26,369 bases of DNA from a virus. Positions 12,506 to 21,073 of the stretch are shown in pieces. Each line of letters starts with the position of its first letter. Positions within the stretch are counted from its first letter, which is position 1. The notes below the pieces were generated by a model, which saw only the letters and a list, made by a program, of their open reading frames with translations, did no database searches and was not told where the DNA came from. The stretch covers positions 1-26,369 of the IMG/VR virus record IMGVR_UViG_3300032173_000037, one strand, 5' to 3'. The position numbers were made by a program, and so were the translations under genes.

Positions 12506-14776
12506 TTAGCGGTCGCCCTTGCCGAAGGGAACGATTCCAAGAATCAGATGGCGGGCTCCGTCGGTCAGCGTCGCGAAGCGGTCAAGCCTGCGCTGCTGCC
12601 CGGTGAACTCCGTCACCATCGTGACCTTACCAGACGGGGCCGGATGCGCCACGATAGAAACGCTGCCGACGGTGCCGCGCAGGCGCGGATTGTCGGTCAT
12701 ATCCGTGGCCATGTTGCCCATCGTCCCGTCGCAGTAGTTCGACAGCGCCTCCGCCGCCACCGCCTTCGCGTACCCTCGCACTTCCTGCTCTTCGTTGACG
12801 AACTGAAAGCCCGGCAGGTTCTTGGACTCGTCCACGGTCGTCGTCTTCGGATCGTCGCGCACGCCCGCCGCGAACGGATCGTCCGAATCCAGCCCCAGCA
12901 GTCGCCTGCACGTCGTCTTCGCCACGTCGTCCGTCAGCCAGCCGAAGCGCGCCGTGGCCTCGCTGGCGGGCACGAACACGTCCAGCGTGGGGCCCTTGCC
13001 GTCCTTCAGCATCCACGGGCCCTCATACTGATCTTCGATGTCAGCCGCGTGAACCGTCTGCACGTGGAACTGCTTCGTGTTGTTCGGCGCGCACGGGACC
13101 ATCGTCAGCATCACCTTGTACTTCATCGTGGAGCGCAGGAAGATCCCGTTTAGCGCGCCTTCGTTCTCCATGCCGGAGCCCATCGGCTTCTTGTCCTGCT
13201 CCGACAGGTCGCGCGTGGGAACGGCCGCTTCGTCGTCGTTGTTCACCAGATGGCACGGCACGAAAGAGTCGATGATGCCGTACGGACTGCTGATCCACTC
13301 CAGACGGAAGATACCCAAGTCCCTGTCCAGAATCTGCACGCGCGTGGGGCCCGGCGCCGTCTCGCAGACGTTCTTGCCCTCTGCGGGATAGTAGTCCACG
13401 TTGCGATAGATCAGCGCCTCTTCCGGCTTCGTGCGCGAGGACATCAGTTTGCCCTTCGTGCTGGGGACGACGCACGCCTGCCCCCATACGTTCGCGGGGC
13501 TGCGCGTACCGGAGACGGGGTCCAGCAGAAACACGCGCACGGCCTGCAAGTCGCGCATCCGCTCCATGTACCGCTGATTGACGCGAAACGTCTGGCGGAA
13601 ATGCGCGCGGATCGCAGCCACGCGGTTCGCCACGTTGCCCGTCTTGTCCAAGTCCAAACCCTTCGCGCCCAGCGCGCCCTCCAAGTCGCCGTGCAGCCAA
13701 TGCAGGCGGATCGTCTGAAACGTCCACGGCATAGAGCCGTCAGGCTTCAGCAGGTTCCACGCGCGCAGCAGCGCGTCGAACTTCACGAACGTGCCCTGCG
13801 GGACCGTTCGCGTCGTCATCTTGTCCGTGATGGGATCGTAGTCCCGCACCGTCGTGCTGGGATCGACGGTCGGCATCACGTTGTCGATGTAGGGCTTGTC
13901 ACGCTTGCCTGCGTCCGCGTATTCCGCGCCGAAGTAGTCGTCCGAATACTCCATCAGGATTTCGACTTCGCGCGTGATGTGGACGTTGATCTGTTCGGGC
14001 CGGATTACGTTCCTATCCACGCTCACGGTCCTGTCGCCGTCCCACGTCGCCAGCCCGGCCTCGCGCAGCGCCGCCTTCGTGTCCGCCATGTTCATGGCGT
14101 TGTACACCACCGCCTTGCCGTCCTTGTTGACGTACACGTCGGCGCCCGGGACCATCGACAGCGCGCGCGCGAACGCCACGTCCGCCGTGTCGCGCAGCAT
14201 CAGGTTCTGGACGCTGATGCCGCCCTCGTCGCCCTTGTTGCCGGACTTGGCCGCGAGCGGGAACGATTCGATGATGCGGTCAGCGGACAGTTCCTCCACC
14301 TGCTTGAAAACGTCTTCGATCATCGTGCGCGGGGTCCACCGCTCGCCGTTGTCCAGCGAATACGGCTTGTAGTAATACTTATCCACCACGCTGCCCAACT
14401 CAATCGGGGCCTGCACCGCCTTCGCGTCAATCAGCGTCTTGTCGCCCGTGCGCCGCGTCATATTGTAGTCACGCGCGATCAGCGCGTACGCCCACTTCCA
14501 CCTGCGGTCGGACACAAGGAACGACACGCGATGCGGGCTGTCCGACGGAAGAATGTGCAGGATGTACAACTGCTTGATCGTCACCTTCGTGCGGCTGTTT
14601 TCGATGACCAAGTCAACAGCCTTGCCCATCTTCCGCTTCAGTTTCTCCCAGCCCTCGTTGTGGACCGTGAACACCTGCTGGTTCGGTCGCGTTCCGCTGA
14701 CGAAGCGCCACGCGCTCGCGCCCTTGGCGCTCACGGGCACGTTGTCGATCATCACGCTGGACTTGGCGGCAGACAT
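12506..14776 (-). CDS. large tail/baseplate protein, function unknown
   Basis: 756 aa. It begins MSAAKSSVMIDNVPVSAKGASAWRF and has beta-rich segments early (QVFTVHNEGWEKLKRK, VTIKQLYILHILPSD), a middle with DRNVIRPEQINVHITREVEILMEYSDDYFG, and a C-terminal domain with EEQEVRGYAKAVAAEALSNYCDG. The early part has the flavour of tail hub proteins, but no family motif can be named. The ATG directly follows the upstream stop (TAAATG), and its own stop TAA abuts the ATG of the fibre-like gene. Position between a 483-aa tail protein and the fibre suggests the distal tail hub or baseplate wedge. Confidence 0.7.
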   Translation of the reverse strand: MSAAKSSVMIDNVPVSAKGASAWRFVSGTRPNQQVFTVHNEGWEKLKRKMGKAVDLVIENSRTKVTIKQLYILHILPSDSPHRVSFLVSDRRWKWAYALIARDYNMTRRTGDKTLIDAKAVQAPIELGSVVDKYYYKPYSLDNGERWTPRTMIEDVFKQVEELSADRIIESFPLAAKSGNKGDEGGISVQNLMLRDTADVAFARALSMVPGADVYVNKDGKAVVYNAMNMADTKAALREAGLATWDGDRTVSVDRNVIRPEQINVHITREVEILMEYSDDYFGAEYADAGKRDKPYIDNVMPTVDPSTTVRDYDPITDKMTTRTVPQGTFVKFDALLRAWNLLKPDGSMPWTFQTIRLHWLHGDLEGALGAKGLDLDKTGNVANRVAAIRAHFRQTFRVNQRYMERMRDLQAVRVFLLDPVSGTRSPANVWGQACVVPSTKGKLMSSRTKPEEALIYRNVDYYPAEGKNVCETAPGPTRVQILDRDLGIFRLEWISSPYGIIDSFVPCHLVNNDDEAAVPTRDLSEQDKKPMGSGMENEGALNGIFLRSTMKYKVMLTMVPCAPNNTKQFHVQTVHAADIEDQYEGPWMLKDGKGPTLDVFVPASEATARFGWLTDDVAKTTCRRLLGLDSDDPFAAGVRDDPKTTTVDESKNLPGFQFVNEEQEVRGYAKAVAAEALSNYCDGTMGNMATDMTDNPRLRGTVGSVSIVAHPAPSGKVTMVTEFTGQQRRLDRFATLTDGARHLILGIVPFGKGDR

Positions 14777-16228
14777 TTAGGCCCCCGGGGTGATAGCGCC
14801 GCCGGGGTACGTCGTCGTCGCTCCGCCGCCCGGCTTGTCGGGCGCAGGCTCGCCCGGAGTGATGACGGGACCGGCTCCGCCCGTGTTCGCGGGCTTCTTG
14901 TTGTATCGCTCCACCACCGTCTCCGACAGCACCGTCAGCCGAATCTGCTGGTCGTTGCCCGGCTCACCGATGAACTGCGGCGTGGTCGTGGACGTGTTGC
15001 TGACGCGGTTCCAGCCGTCCTGCGCCACCTTCTGCGGGGCTTCGATGTTCATGCTGCCAGCCGGACCCTTGCCCTTGTCGTCGTCAGCCGACAGCCGCTT
15101 GCGCGGGGACTCTTCGCCGATGACGATAACCGTGCGCGTGGTCACGCGCTCCAGCGTCAGGAAGCCAGCGTCCGCGTACGCGCTCAACTCGTCGCCGTCG
15201 TGTACCCACGTGTAGTCAATCTGCCGATTCTCGCGGTATCCCTTCTGGATCGACACTTCGACCACTTCGTGCCCGCCCTTCGGCTGGTACACGTACGTGA
15301 CCATCGCGCCCAGCCGCTTCGCCGTCTCGTCGTACTGCACGCGCTTGTCTTCGATGGCGTACACCTGCGGATCAAACTCGTCCTTGAACTGCTTCCGCAG
15401 GAACGGCAGCACCACGTCGTCGCAGACGGAGTGCAGGTCCGTTCCCACCGTGATGTCGATGTAGGCGTCATACGCACACTGCACGCGACGCAGGCGGTAC
15501 ACGTCCTCCTGCGAGTCGCCCGGATGGCTGGACAGGTTCGTGAAGACGACCTTGTGGCCCCGGATCTTGTTGGAGTCGCGCGAGCCTTCCGCCTGATCGG
15601 CCAGCAGCGCGACGTACTGCCGCGTGAACTGACAGATGCTGTTCGTGCGGTCGCGCGTGTAGTTCTCGTCCACCAACTCAAACGACGCGGAGCCGTCGAT
15701 GGCCGACAGCATCGTGGACGCGACGGAGTCGAACCCGGCCAGATACGTGGCGCTCGCGGACACTCCCGCGCTCTTCGTGTAAACGCCGTTCATGCTCACG
15801 ATCTTCTGGCGCCCCGGCTCGTACTTCACAGCCACGTTCACGTCACGCAGTCCGCCGTTGTCGTCAGCGGGAAGTTCCGCCGTGACCGTGCAGGAGTACT
15901 TGCGACTGACGCCCTTGTCGCTCGCGGGATCGCCGGACTTCGTGCAGGTCGCCGTGCTGTTCAGGATGTCCGTGCCAGCCGTGTACGTCCACGTGGCGCT
16001 GCCCAACTTGATGATGAGCGTCTGATCCCGCTTGCGAAACTCCGCTTCCAGAGACTCGCACTTCGTCTTCAGGTCGGAGTGGTCGGTGCCGATGACGACC
16101 ACGTCGAACTGAACGCGCAGCGTCGTGAAGTCCTTGCTGATGACGTACGGGTTGTGCAGATGGTACGCGCTCGCACCGCCAGCCGTCACGCTGCCCCACT
16201 GAATGCTGAACGGGTTGGTGATGGACAT
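14777..16228 (-). CDS. tail/baseplate structural protein, function unknown
   Basis: 483 aa. The N-terminal domain (MSITNPFSIQWGSVTAGGASAYHLHNPYVISKDFTTLRVQFDVVV) is strongly beta-rich. It continues with Cys-containing strands (TATCTKSGDPAS, RKYSCTVTAEL), QPKGGHEVVEVSIQKGYRENRQIDYTWV, and ends in a Pro/Gly-rich flexible tail (GEPAPDKPGGG). It reads like a distal-tail or baseplate protein, but no family is identified. The start ATG has no obvious Shine-Dalgarno site and lies 9 nt after the upstream stop, so translation may be reinitiated. Its stop abuts the next ATG. Confidence 0.7.
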   Translation of the reverse strand: MSITNPFSIQWGSVTAGGASAYHLHNPYVISKDFTTLRVQFDVVVIGTDHSDLKTKCESLEAEFRKRDQTLIIKLGSATWTYTAGTDILNSTATCTKSGDPASDKGVSRKYSCTVTAELPADDNGGLRDVNVAVKYEPGRQKIVSMNGVYTKSAGVSASATYLAGFDSVASTMLSAIDGSASFELVDENYTRDRTNSICQFTRQYVALLADQAEGSRDSNKIRGHKVVFTNLSSHPGDSQEDVYRLRRVQCAYDAYIDITVGTDLHSVCDDVVLPFLRKQFKDEFDPQVYAIEDKRVQYDETAKRLGAMVTYVYQPKGGHEVVEVSIQKGYRENRQIDYTWVHDGDELSAYADAGFLTLERVTTRTVIVIGEESPRKRLSADDDKGKGPAGSMNIEAPQKVAQDGWNRVSNTSTTTPQFIGEPGNDQQIRLTVLSETVVERYNKKPANTGGAGPVITPGEPAPDKPGGGATTTYPGGAITPGA

Positions 16229-16237
16229 AGTCGAAGG

Positions 16238-16870
16238 CTACCAGAACTTCAGAGCGTCCACGATGGTCGTGCCCAAGTCCTCAAACATCTGCTTGACGCC
16301 CTTCAGCAAGCGGTCCAGCAGGTCCAGCGGGCCGGGCCCCCGGAAGTTGTCATTGTTCTCGAAAAGTTCCCGGCCCTTCTCTTCGTTCGCTCGCAGCGCC
16401 TTCACCTGATTGAAGAAGTTCTGCGCGCCCGGAGGAATCTGCCCTGTCTGGCCAGCGATGACGCCGAAGGCCCCAATCGTCTGTTCGCGCGCCGACTGCG
16501 CCGCACGTCCCTGCGCGCCAAGATCGCCGAACAGAAACTTTTCGACGCGCCCGCCGAAGCCGCCGAGCCCTTCGGACATAACGTTGCCCGCCGTGCTGAA
16601 CGACTTCCCAAGCACCGGGGCTCCGATGGCGAACGCGCCCGCAGCCGCAGCGCCCCACGCGCCCAACTTCGCCATGCCGAAGCCGCCAAGCCCGGACAGC
16701 ATGGAGCCAGCGCCGCCAGCGCCGCCGCCGCCGCCAGCGCCACCCATGCCCTGCGCCGCGTTCTGGCCGATGATGCCAGCCGTGCGCTGGCCCTCGCGCA
16801 CCAACGCGCGCAGGTCCGCGTGCGCGTCGCGCGTGTCCAGCCTGATCTTGATGACCGCTTCGTCGCTCAC
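16238..16870 (-). CDS. short tape-measure-like protein
   Basis: 210 aa. The N-terminus (VIKIRLDTRDAHADLRALVREGQRTA) resembles the opening of phage tape-measure proteins. A Gly/Ala-rich hydrophobic centre (about 42-95: GGAGGGGGAGGAG, then GAWGAAAAGAFAIGAPVLG) is followed by helices up to DLLDRLLKGVKQMFEDL. If it is a tape measure it is unusually short, implying a very short tail. The start is a GTG overlapping the upstream stop as GTGA. Alternatives are a membrane-active or ejected internal protein. The context, before the large tail/baseplate genes, supports a tail role. Confidence 0.5.
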   Translation of the reverse strand: MSDEAVIKIRLDTRDAHADLRALVREGQRTAGIIGQNAAQGMGGAGGGGGAGGAGSMLSGLGGFGMAKLGAWGAAAAGAFAIGAPVLGKSFSTAGNVMSEGLGGFGGRVEKFLFGDLGAQGRAAQSAREQTIGAFGVIAGQTGQIPPGAQNFFNQVKALRANEEKGRELFENNDNFRGPGPLDLLDRLLKGVKQMFEDLGTTIVDALKFW

Positions 16871-17652
16871 GTGTGCATCCCCACTTCGTAGGGACTCGCG
16901 AACGCAGCCACCGTGCGGCTGCGCGCGTTGTAGCGCGCGAAGACGGAATGCTTATTCGTGCCGATGGGGCCCGACCACGCGCCCGCGCGCGCGCTGTCCG
17001 TGTAAACGATGGACCCATCGGACACGGACGTGGGAGCGCTACCGGCCTTCGCCACCACCACCGTGTCCACGTAGTCGTACCGCGCCCAGCAGTGCGCCGC
17101 GCTCCACGCGAGCCCGGTGCCTCCGCTCACGCGCAGATTCTGCGGTGCCGCATAGCAGAACTCCGTCGTGACCAGCGCGCGCACTTCGTGTTCGTGCAGC
17201 ACGCAGTGTCTGCCCTTGCCGAGCGGGGACGGAGCCCCGGGGCCGGACAGCGCGACGACGATGGGGGCTCCGTCTGCTCCCGTCAGGTCCGCGATGCAGG
17301 CGTGTACGCGCTCCGCGATTTCCAGCACGCCGCGATTCGCGCTGCGCCCGATGCCGTCGCTCGCGAGCGGCCCGCCGATCAGCGTCATTTCGCCCAAGGG
17401 ATCGCCCGCGACTTCCGCCGCCGTCACGATGGTGTAGGGCTGGTCCAGCAGCGTGGGCTGCTCCCTGTCGGGCGTGCCGCGACCGATGCTCACCAGCGCC
17501 CACGGGAAGCCCGGCGGAATCTGCTCTTCGTTCGGCGTGCCCGCGAAGACGTAGACGCCGCGCGAGCCGAACACCACCTGCCCGCTGCCGGACGGCCAGA
17601 CGACCGTCGCCAGCCGGAACTTCAACTGCTCCGCCATCTGAAGCCCGTTCAC
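16867..17652 (-). CDS. tail-associated protein, function unknown
   Basis: 261 aa from a GTG at 17652 that overlaps the upstream stop as GTGA. An ATG at 17637 (MAEQLKFRLA) is an alternative, and an ATG at 17682 would overlap the upstream gene by 34 nt. The N-terminus (MAEQLKFRLATVVWPSGSGQVVFGSRGVYVFAG) is beta-rich; later segments (PYTIVTAAEVAGDPLGEMTLIGG, GRHCVLHEHEVRALVTTEFCYAAPQNL) suggest a head-tail or tail completion protein fold. A fibronectin-like C-terminal stretch (GGTGLAWSAAHCWARYDYVDTVVV) may be an Ig-like domain. No family is assigned. Confidence 0.65.
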   Translation of the reverse strand: MNGLQMAEQLKFRLATVVWPSGSGQVVFGSRGVYVFAGTPNEEQIPPGFPWALVSIGRGTPDREQPTLLDQPYTIVTAAEVAGDPLGEMTLIGGPLASDGIGRSANRGVLEIAERVHACIADLTGADGAPIVVALSGPGAPSPLGKGRHCVLHEHEVRALVTTEFCYAAPQNLRVSGGTGLAWSAAHCWARYDYVDTVVVAKAGSAPTSVSDGSIVYTDSARAGAWSGPIGTNKHSVFARYNARSRTVAAFASPYEVGMHT

Positions 17653-18104
17653 GCGGGACCGTCCGGGGCCCTGCCCAGCCATGAGCGCGCCGCGTTCGCT
17701 GCGACCGTGCGCGCCTCCTGCACCGCCTGCCTGCGGGCTCCGATGCCGCCCATGCTCTGCGGGCGCGTCAAGTCCTCCGGGCCCGCGCCCGGCCCGCCAG
17801 CGGCCTGTGCGCGGGCTCGCGCGACGACCGCCGACGACAGGGACTCCAGCAGCCTGCCCTCGCCCTCCGCGCGGTCGGAGCGCGTGCTGATCGCAGCCGC
17901 CGCCACCGGGGACTGCGTGGCGTACCCGATGGCCGCGATGATGTCCGCCACGTACGCCTCGCCGATGCCCGCCAGCGCTTCCTGTTCGCCCTCCGGCAGC
18001 GTCAGGAACCACGGGAGCGTCTGGGGACGGCAGGCGCGCAGCCATCGCTCGTAGGCGGGCTGCGTCAGGTTCACCTGCACCGGCTTGCGCTTGCGCCCGA
18101 ACAT
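17649..18104 (-). CDS. putative tail assembly protein
   Basis: 151 aa. A basic start (MFGRKRKPVQVNLTQPAYERWLRACRP) is followed by a helical centre (TLPWFLTLPEGEQEALAGIGEAYVADIIAAIGYA) and an Ala/Arg/Glu-rich helical C-terminus. Position between a tube candidate and a tape-measure candidate is that of tail assembly chaperones, but the sequence gives no proof. It has the GGAG-N6-TAAATG start cassette. The reading frame of the downstream gene stays open across most of this gene, but no classical slippery heptamer is visible at its end. Confidence 0.6.
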   Translation of the reverse strand: MFGRKRKPVQVNLTQPAYERWLRACRPQTLPWFLTLPEGEQEALAGIGEAYVADIIAAIGYATQSPVAAAAISTRSDRAEGEGRLLESLSSAVVARARAQAAGGPGAGPEDLTRPQSMGGIGARRQAVQEARTVAANAARSWLGRAPDGPA

Positions 18105-18121
18105 TTAGGACCGCTCCGCGT

Positions 18122-18682
18122 TTACAGCGCCAAGTCTACCAGACGGCCCACCTTCAGGATTCTGTCGCTGGAGTCGCGCACGCACTGAAAGACGACCGGC
18201 ATACCCAACTCCTCCGTGCGCCCGAAGTGCAGGCGCGCGCCCTGATCCCACTCGGGAACGGCCGCGTAGAGGATGCAGGCGGGGGCGTGGATGGGGTTGT
18301 CTGGCACGAAGACGAACTTGTGCGCGCGCCCCAGCGCGGACTTGCCCGGCGTGTTGCCCGGCGCGCTGAAGACGTTGTGGCCGCTCACGGAGCCAGCCGC
18401 GACCGCGCTGCTGCCCAGCACCTTCATCAGCGCGTCGTCGTCCCAGCCGCGCAGGAAGCACGTAGCCGCGAACTCCTCCGAAGGCTCCAGAATGTCGCCG
18501 GGCCCGCCGTTGCCTTCGTACCAGATGGTCAGGTTGCTGCCGAGCGGCGCGAGCGCGTACTGCGACACGATCCCCAGCACCGTCCCACCGTACGGGAACG
18601 TGCCCGTCAGGAAGGCGTCCGTGGGATCGCAGACGAGCCTGCCCGGCGCGCGAACGATGCGGGAAGTGGTCAGCGTCGCCAT
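18122..18682 (-). CDS. putative tail tube or structural protein
   Basis: 186 aa. Beta-rich throughout: MATLTTSRIVRAPGRLVCDPTDAFLTGTFPYGGTVLG, then SNLTIWYEGNGG and HKFVFVPDNPIHAPACILYAAVP, ending VFQCVRDSSDRILKVGRLVDL. Size and composition fit a tail tube or a virion surface subunit. AGGA precedes the ATG by 7 nt, and the stop of the gpG-like gene is 9 nt upstream. The downstream gene begins 17 nt after its stop. No clear family is recognised. Confidence 0.6.
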   Translation of the reverse strand: MATLTTSRIVRAPGRLVCDPTDAFLTGTFPYGGTVLGIVSQYALAPLGSNLTIWYEGNGGPGDILEPSEEFAATCFLRGWDDDALMKVLGSSAVAAGSVSGHNVFSAPGNTPGKSALGRAHKFVFVPDNPIHAPACILYAAVPEWDQGARLHFGRTEELGMPVVFQCVRDSSDRILKVGRLVDLAL

Positions 18683-18691
18683 GATTCGATC

Positions 18692-19282
18692 CTACGGCCC
18701 CACTTCAAAGATGTCCACGCCAATCGTGTACTTGATGCCGTCGCGCGTGTACTGCGTGATGCCCGTGATGGGGCGCTCCGGCAGTTGCATCGTCAGCCGC
18801 TTGCCCGTGAACTTCGCATTCAAGAGCCAGCCCAACTTGCGACGCAACTGCTTCGGCTCACCCTTCAGCCACGTCCACAACTTCTTCTGCACCAGCGCCG
18901 TGATGACTTCGGATTCCGTCTTCTCGCCGCGATGGTGCTTGCCCGCGTACTTCAGCCGCGAGCCCACTTCCACCGTGTCGTCCGCCGTCACCCAGAACGA
19001 CAGCGACTTCAGCAGGTCGCCCTTGTCCTCCAGCGCGGGCGTCTTGTCGAATCGACGCTTCGGAGGCTTCGTCGTGCCAACCTGCGAAAAGTCCGCGATG
19101 ATGCCGAAGACGTTGGGCACGCTGCGCTCGCGCCACTTGCGCTTGCCGAAGCGCTGCTGGCTGAACGCCTCCTGCGACTCCTCCACCATCAGCAGCCCGA
19201 TGGCCTTCAGGCATGACTCCGGCTTCGCGAAGCGCCCAAAGATCCGCAGGATCTTGTCGCCCGGGTCGAACGTGCCGCCCAC
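18692..19282 (-). CDS. Mu gpG-like virion morphogenesis protein
   Basis: About 196 aa from a GTG at 19282 (MGGTFDPGDKILRIFG), the first plausible start after the upstream stop at 19287. The pattern is that of the Mu gpG/phage virion morphogenesis family: LKAIGLLMVEESQEAF, QQRFGKRKWRER (the F-x-x-x-x-W element), then LEDKGDLLKSLSFWVTADDTVEVGSRLKYAGKHHRGEKTE, equivalent to the family's LxxTGxLxxSI...VGTxxxYAxxHxxG. This family helps head or tail assembly. The C-terminal part (KLGWLLNAKFTGKRLTMQLPERP) also fits. The start codon is uncertain, since longer in-frame versions overlap the upstream gene. Confidence 0.75.
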   Translation of the reverse strand: MGGTFDPGDKILRIFGRFAKPESCLKAIGLLMVEESQEAFSQQRFGKRKWRERSVPNVFGIIADFSQVGTTKPPKRRFDKTPALEDKGDLLKSLSFWVTADDTVEVGSRLKYAGKHHRGEKTESEVITALVQKKLWTWLKGEPKQLRRKLGWLLNAKFTGKRLTMQLPERPITGITQYTRDGIKYTIGVDIFEVGP

Positions 19283-19286
19283 GGCG

Positions 19287-19757
19287 TCAAGATTCCGCCG
19301 GGTTCGCTCGCGGAAGGTTGCCGAGGAACAGCGACTTGTCCGACCACGGACGAATGCGCTGACCGTCAGCCGTCGCCTCGCTGGACTGCGACAGTTCGCT
19401 GTTGCTGCTGGGGGCGATTCGCGCACGCGCTCCGACGTTACGCAGCGTCTTGATGACGCCGCTGTCGCCGTAGACTTCGTCCCACTTCACCTGTTCGATG
19501 CTGGACGACGTGCCGCCGCGACGCCACAGCATCGCGATGACGCCCAGCACCGCCGCCTGCACGTGCGAAGCGTTCGTGGGGTCGAAGTCCGCCTGCGCGT
19601 AGATCGGGAACAGGTCGATGGTGTCCTGCGACGCCTGCGTGCCCGCCGTCGTGTTGATCGACGTGGCGCTGCGGTCGCGGATGTTCGTCAACGGGATGAG
19701 CCCGTCAGCGTCGTACCGCAGGACGACCGCCGCCCATAGGTCACTCGCCGCCGACAT
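19287..19757 (-). CDS. head-tail connector-like protein
   Basis: 156 aa. It starts MSAASDLWAAVVLRYDADGLIPLTNI and has a pattern typical of phage connector (gp6/gp36-type) proteins: an N-terminal helix, then AQADFDPTNASHVQAAVLGVIAMLWRRGG, suggesting a helical connector core. The C-terminal third (GARARIAPSSNSELSQSSEATADG) is polar. The start uses the GGAG-N6-TAAATG cassette and directly follows the upstream stop. Placed directly upstream of the gpG-like gene, as in Mu-like phages. Confidence 0.55.
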   Translation of the reverse strand: MSAASDLWAAVVLRYDADGLIPLTNIRDRSATSINTTAGTQASQDTIDLFPIYAQADFDPTNASHVQAAVLGVIAMLWRRGGTSSSIEQVKWDEVYGDSGVIKTLRNVGARARIAPSSNSELSQSSEATADGQRIRPWSDKSLFLGNLPRANPAES

Positions 19758-21059
19758 TTAGGCGGGCTCCGTGACCGACGGAGAGCCCGTCGTGGACGGA
19801 AGGTAGCCGAGCCCGGCCACCCAGAGCCACCAGCCGATCTTCGACGTGGTCGGGGCTCCGCCCGTGTCCGTGAAATCCAAGTAGTCGTTCACCAGCCACG
19901 GCGTCGTGCCGCCTTCCATAAACCAATACGAGCCGTCCACCAAGTCGAACGGCGCGAACAGCACGTCATCGAACAGCAGGTAGCCGCTGGTGGGCGTGTT
20001 GCCCCACTCGATTTCCACGTCCAGCCCGTTCTCGTTGAAGCGCGAGTACCACGCATCCTGCCCGATGGACAGGTACAGTTCGTTCCAGCCCGCCGACAGC
20101 GCCGACACGTTCACGCTGGCCGACTTGCTGCCGAGCCGCAGATACACCGTGCCGCCGAGCCCGCTGCCGACGCTCTTGTTGACCATCACGCGCAGGAAGT
20201 ACGGCCTGTCGGGGTCCAGACGCGACGTGCGCCACTCGTCCGTACCCTGCACGATCTTGCAGGCCGCAGTCATCTTCAGCGAGCCGTCCACGTCCGCGTT
20301 CGGATGCGAGCGGTAGAAGTTGACGATGTCCTGCGTGGGCGCCGTGCCCGTGACGGTCCAGCCGCTGAACACGTTCGTGGCCGTGCTGTCGTACGTGCTG
20401 AAGGAACTGTTTCGCAGCAGCGAGCCGCCCGCGCCGCTGCCCGCGTGATGCGAGCGCAGGAACGTGCGCGCGTTCATGCCGGAGCCGCGAGACGCACGCG
20501 CGAGCCCGTCCTGCCCGGCCTCCTGCCCGTAAATCTCAAACTGTTCGGCGTGCGCGCTCGCGCCGCTGTTGCGGTCGCTGCGGCACGTCAGCCGCTTCGT
20601 TTCTACCGTGACAGCCTGAAGCGGGAAGCCGTTCTCGTCCGTGGACAGCCGCAGCACGCTGCCGTTGCCGACGTTGCTGCCTCCAGCCGTCGCCGACGTG
20701 TCAAACGTGATGGCGCGGCCCTTCACGGTCAGCGTGTTGGTCACGAACCAATCGTACAGCGCGCGCATCAAACGGCTGGCATCCGTGTACGGGGAACGGA
20801 TGGCCTTGCCGTACTCGTACAGCACCGGGATAAGCCACTGCTGCGCGCGCGAAGCGCTCACCAGCGACGACAGCGCCGCGCGGTAGTCCGCCGCCGCGAG
20901 CGCGTGCGAGCCCGGCAGGTAGTCGCCCTCCAGCGCCTGCTCCACCGTGTCCAGAAGCCCCAGCGCGGTCCCGTCCGCGTAGTTACGACCGCCCTCCAGC
21001 ACTGCGACGGCGTTCGTCCACTGCGTGCGGATTTCGGATTCGCTGGGGCTTCCGGGCAT
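19758..21059 (-). CDS. virion protein with carbohydrate-binding-like C-terminal domain
   Basis: 433 aa. The N-terminal half is helical (EQALEGDYLPGSHALAAADYRAALSSLVSASRAQQWLIPVLYEYG), then a small domain (VKGRAITFDTSATAGG, VETKRLTCRSDRNSG). The C-terminal half (about 215-400) has the pattern of a jelly-roll module: LLRNSSFSTYD, then FSGWTVTGTAP, FLRVMVN, VYLRLGS, GWNELYLSIG, VEIEWGN and YLLFDDVLFAPFDLVDGSYW, as in CBM4/9-type domains (N-x-S/D-F and final W/FDDV). It lies between the capsid and connector genes. Surface display of a glycan-binding domain is inferred. The start uses GGAG-N6-TAAATG. Confidence 0.65.
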   Translation of the reverse strand: MPGSPSESEIRTQWTNAVAVLEGGRNYADGTALGLLDTVEQALEGDYLPGSHALAAADYRAALSSLVSASRAQQWLIPVLYEYGKAIRSPYTDASRLMRALYDWFVTNTLTVKGRAITFDTSATAGGSNVGNGSVLRLSTDENGFPLQAVTVETKRLTCRSDRNSGASAHAEQFEIYGQEAGQDGLARASRGSGMNARTFLRSHHAGSGAGGSLLRNSSFSTYDSTATNVFSGWTVTGTAPTQDIVNFYRSHPNADVDGSLKMTAACKIVQGTDEWRTSRLDPDRPYFLRVMVNKSVGSGLGGTVYLRLGSKSASVNVSALSAGWNELYLSIGQDAWYSRFNENGLDVEIEWGNTPTSGYLLFDDVLFAPFDLVDGSYWFMEGGTTPWLVNDYLDFTDTGGAPTTSKIGWWLWVAGLGYLPSTTGSPSVTEPA

Positions 21060-21073
21060 TTAGGTGCGCTCCT

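Noticed and set aside
7886-13153. Very long plus-strand open frame opposite the fibre-like gene
   Set aside because: Open antisense frames are expected opposite GC-rich genes. It is Arg/His/Ala-rich nonsense, spans several real genes and gaps, and lacks a ribosome site.
13250-16891. Plus-strand frame of more than 1200 codons opposite tail genes
   Set aside because: Same Arg/Val/His-rich composition; it crosses four real minus-strand genes and their junctions.
17649-17682. Programmed -1 frameshift between the 151-aa and 261-aa genes
   Set aside because: The frame relation fits, but no X-XXY-YYZ slippery heptamer in register is visible and open shadow frames are common here.
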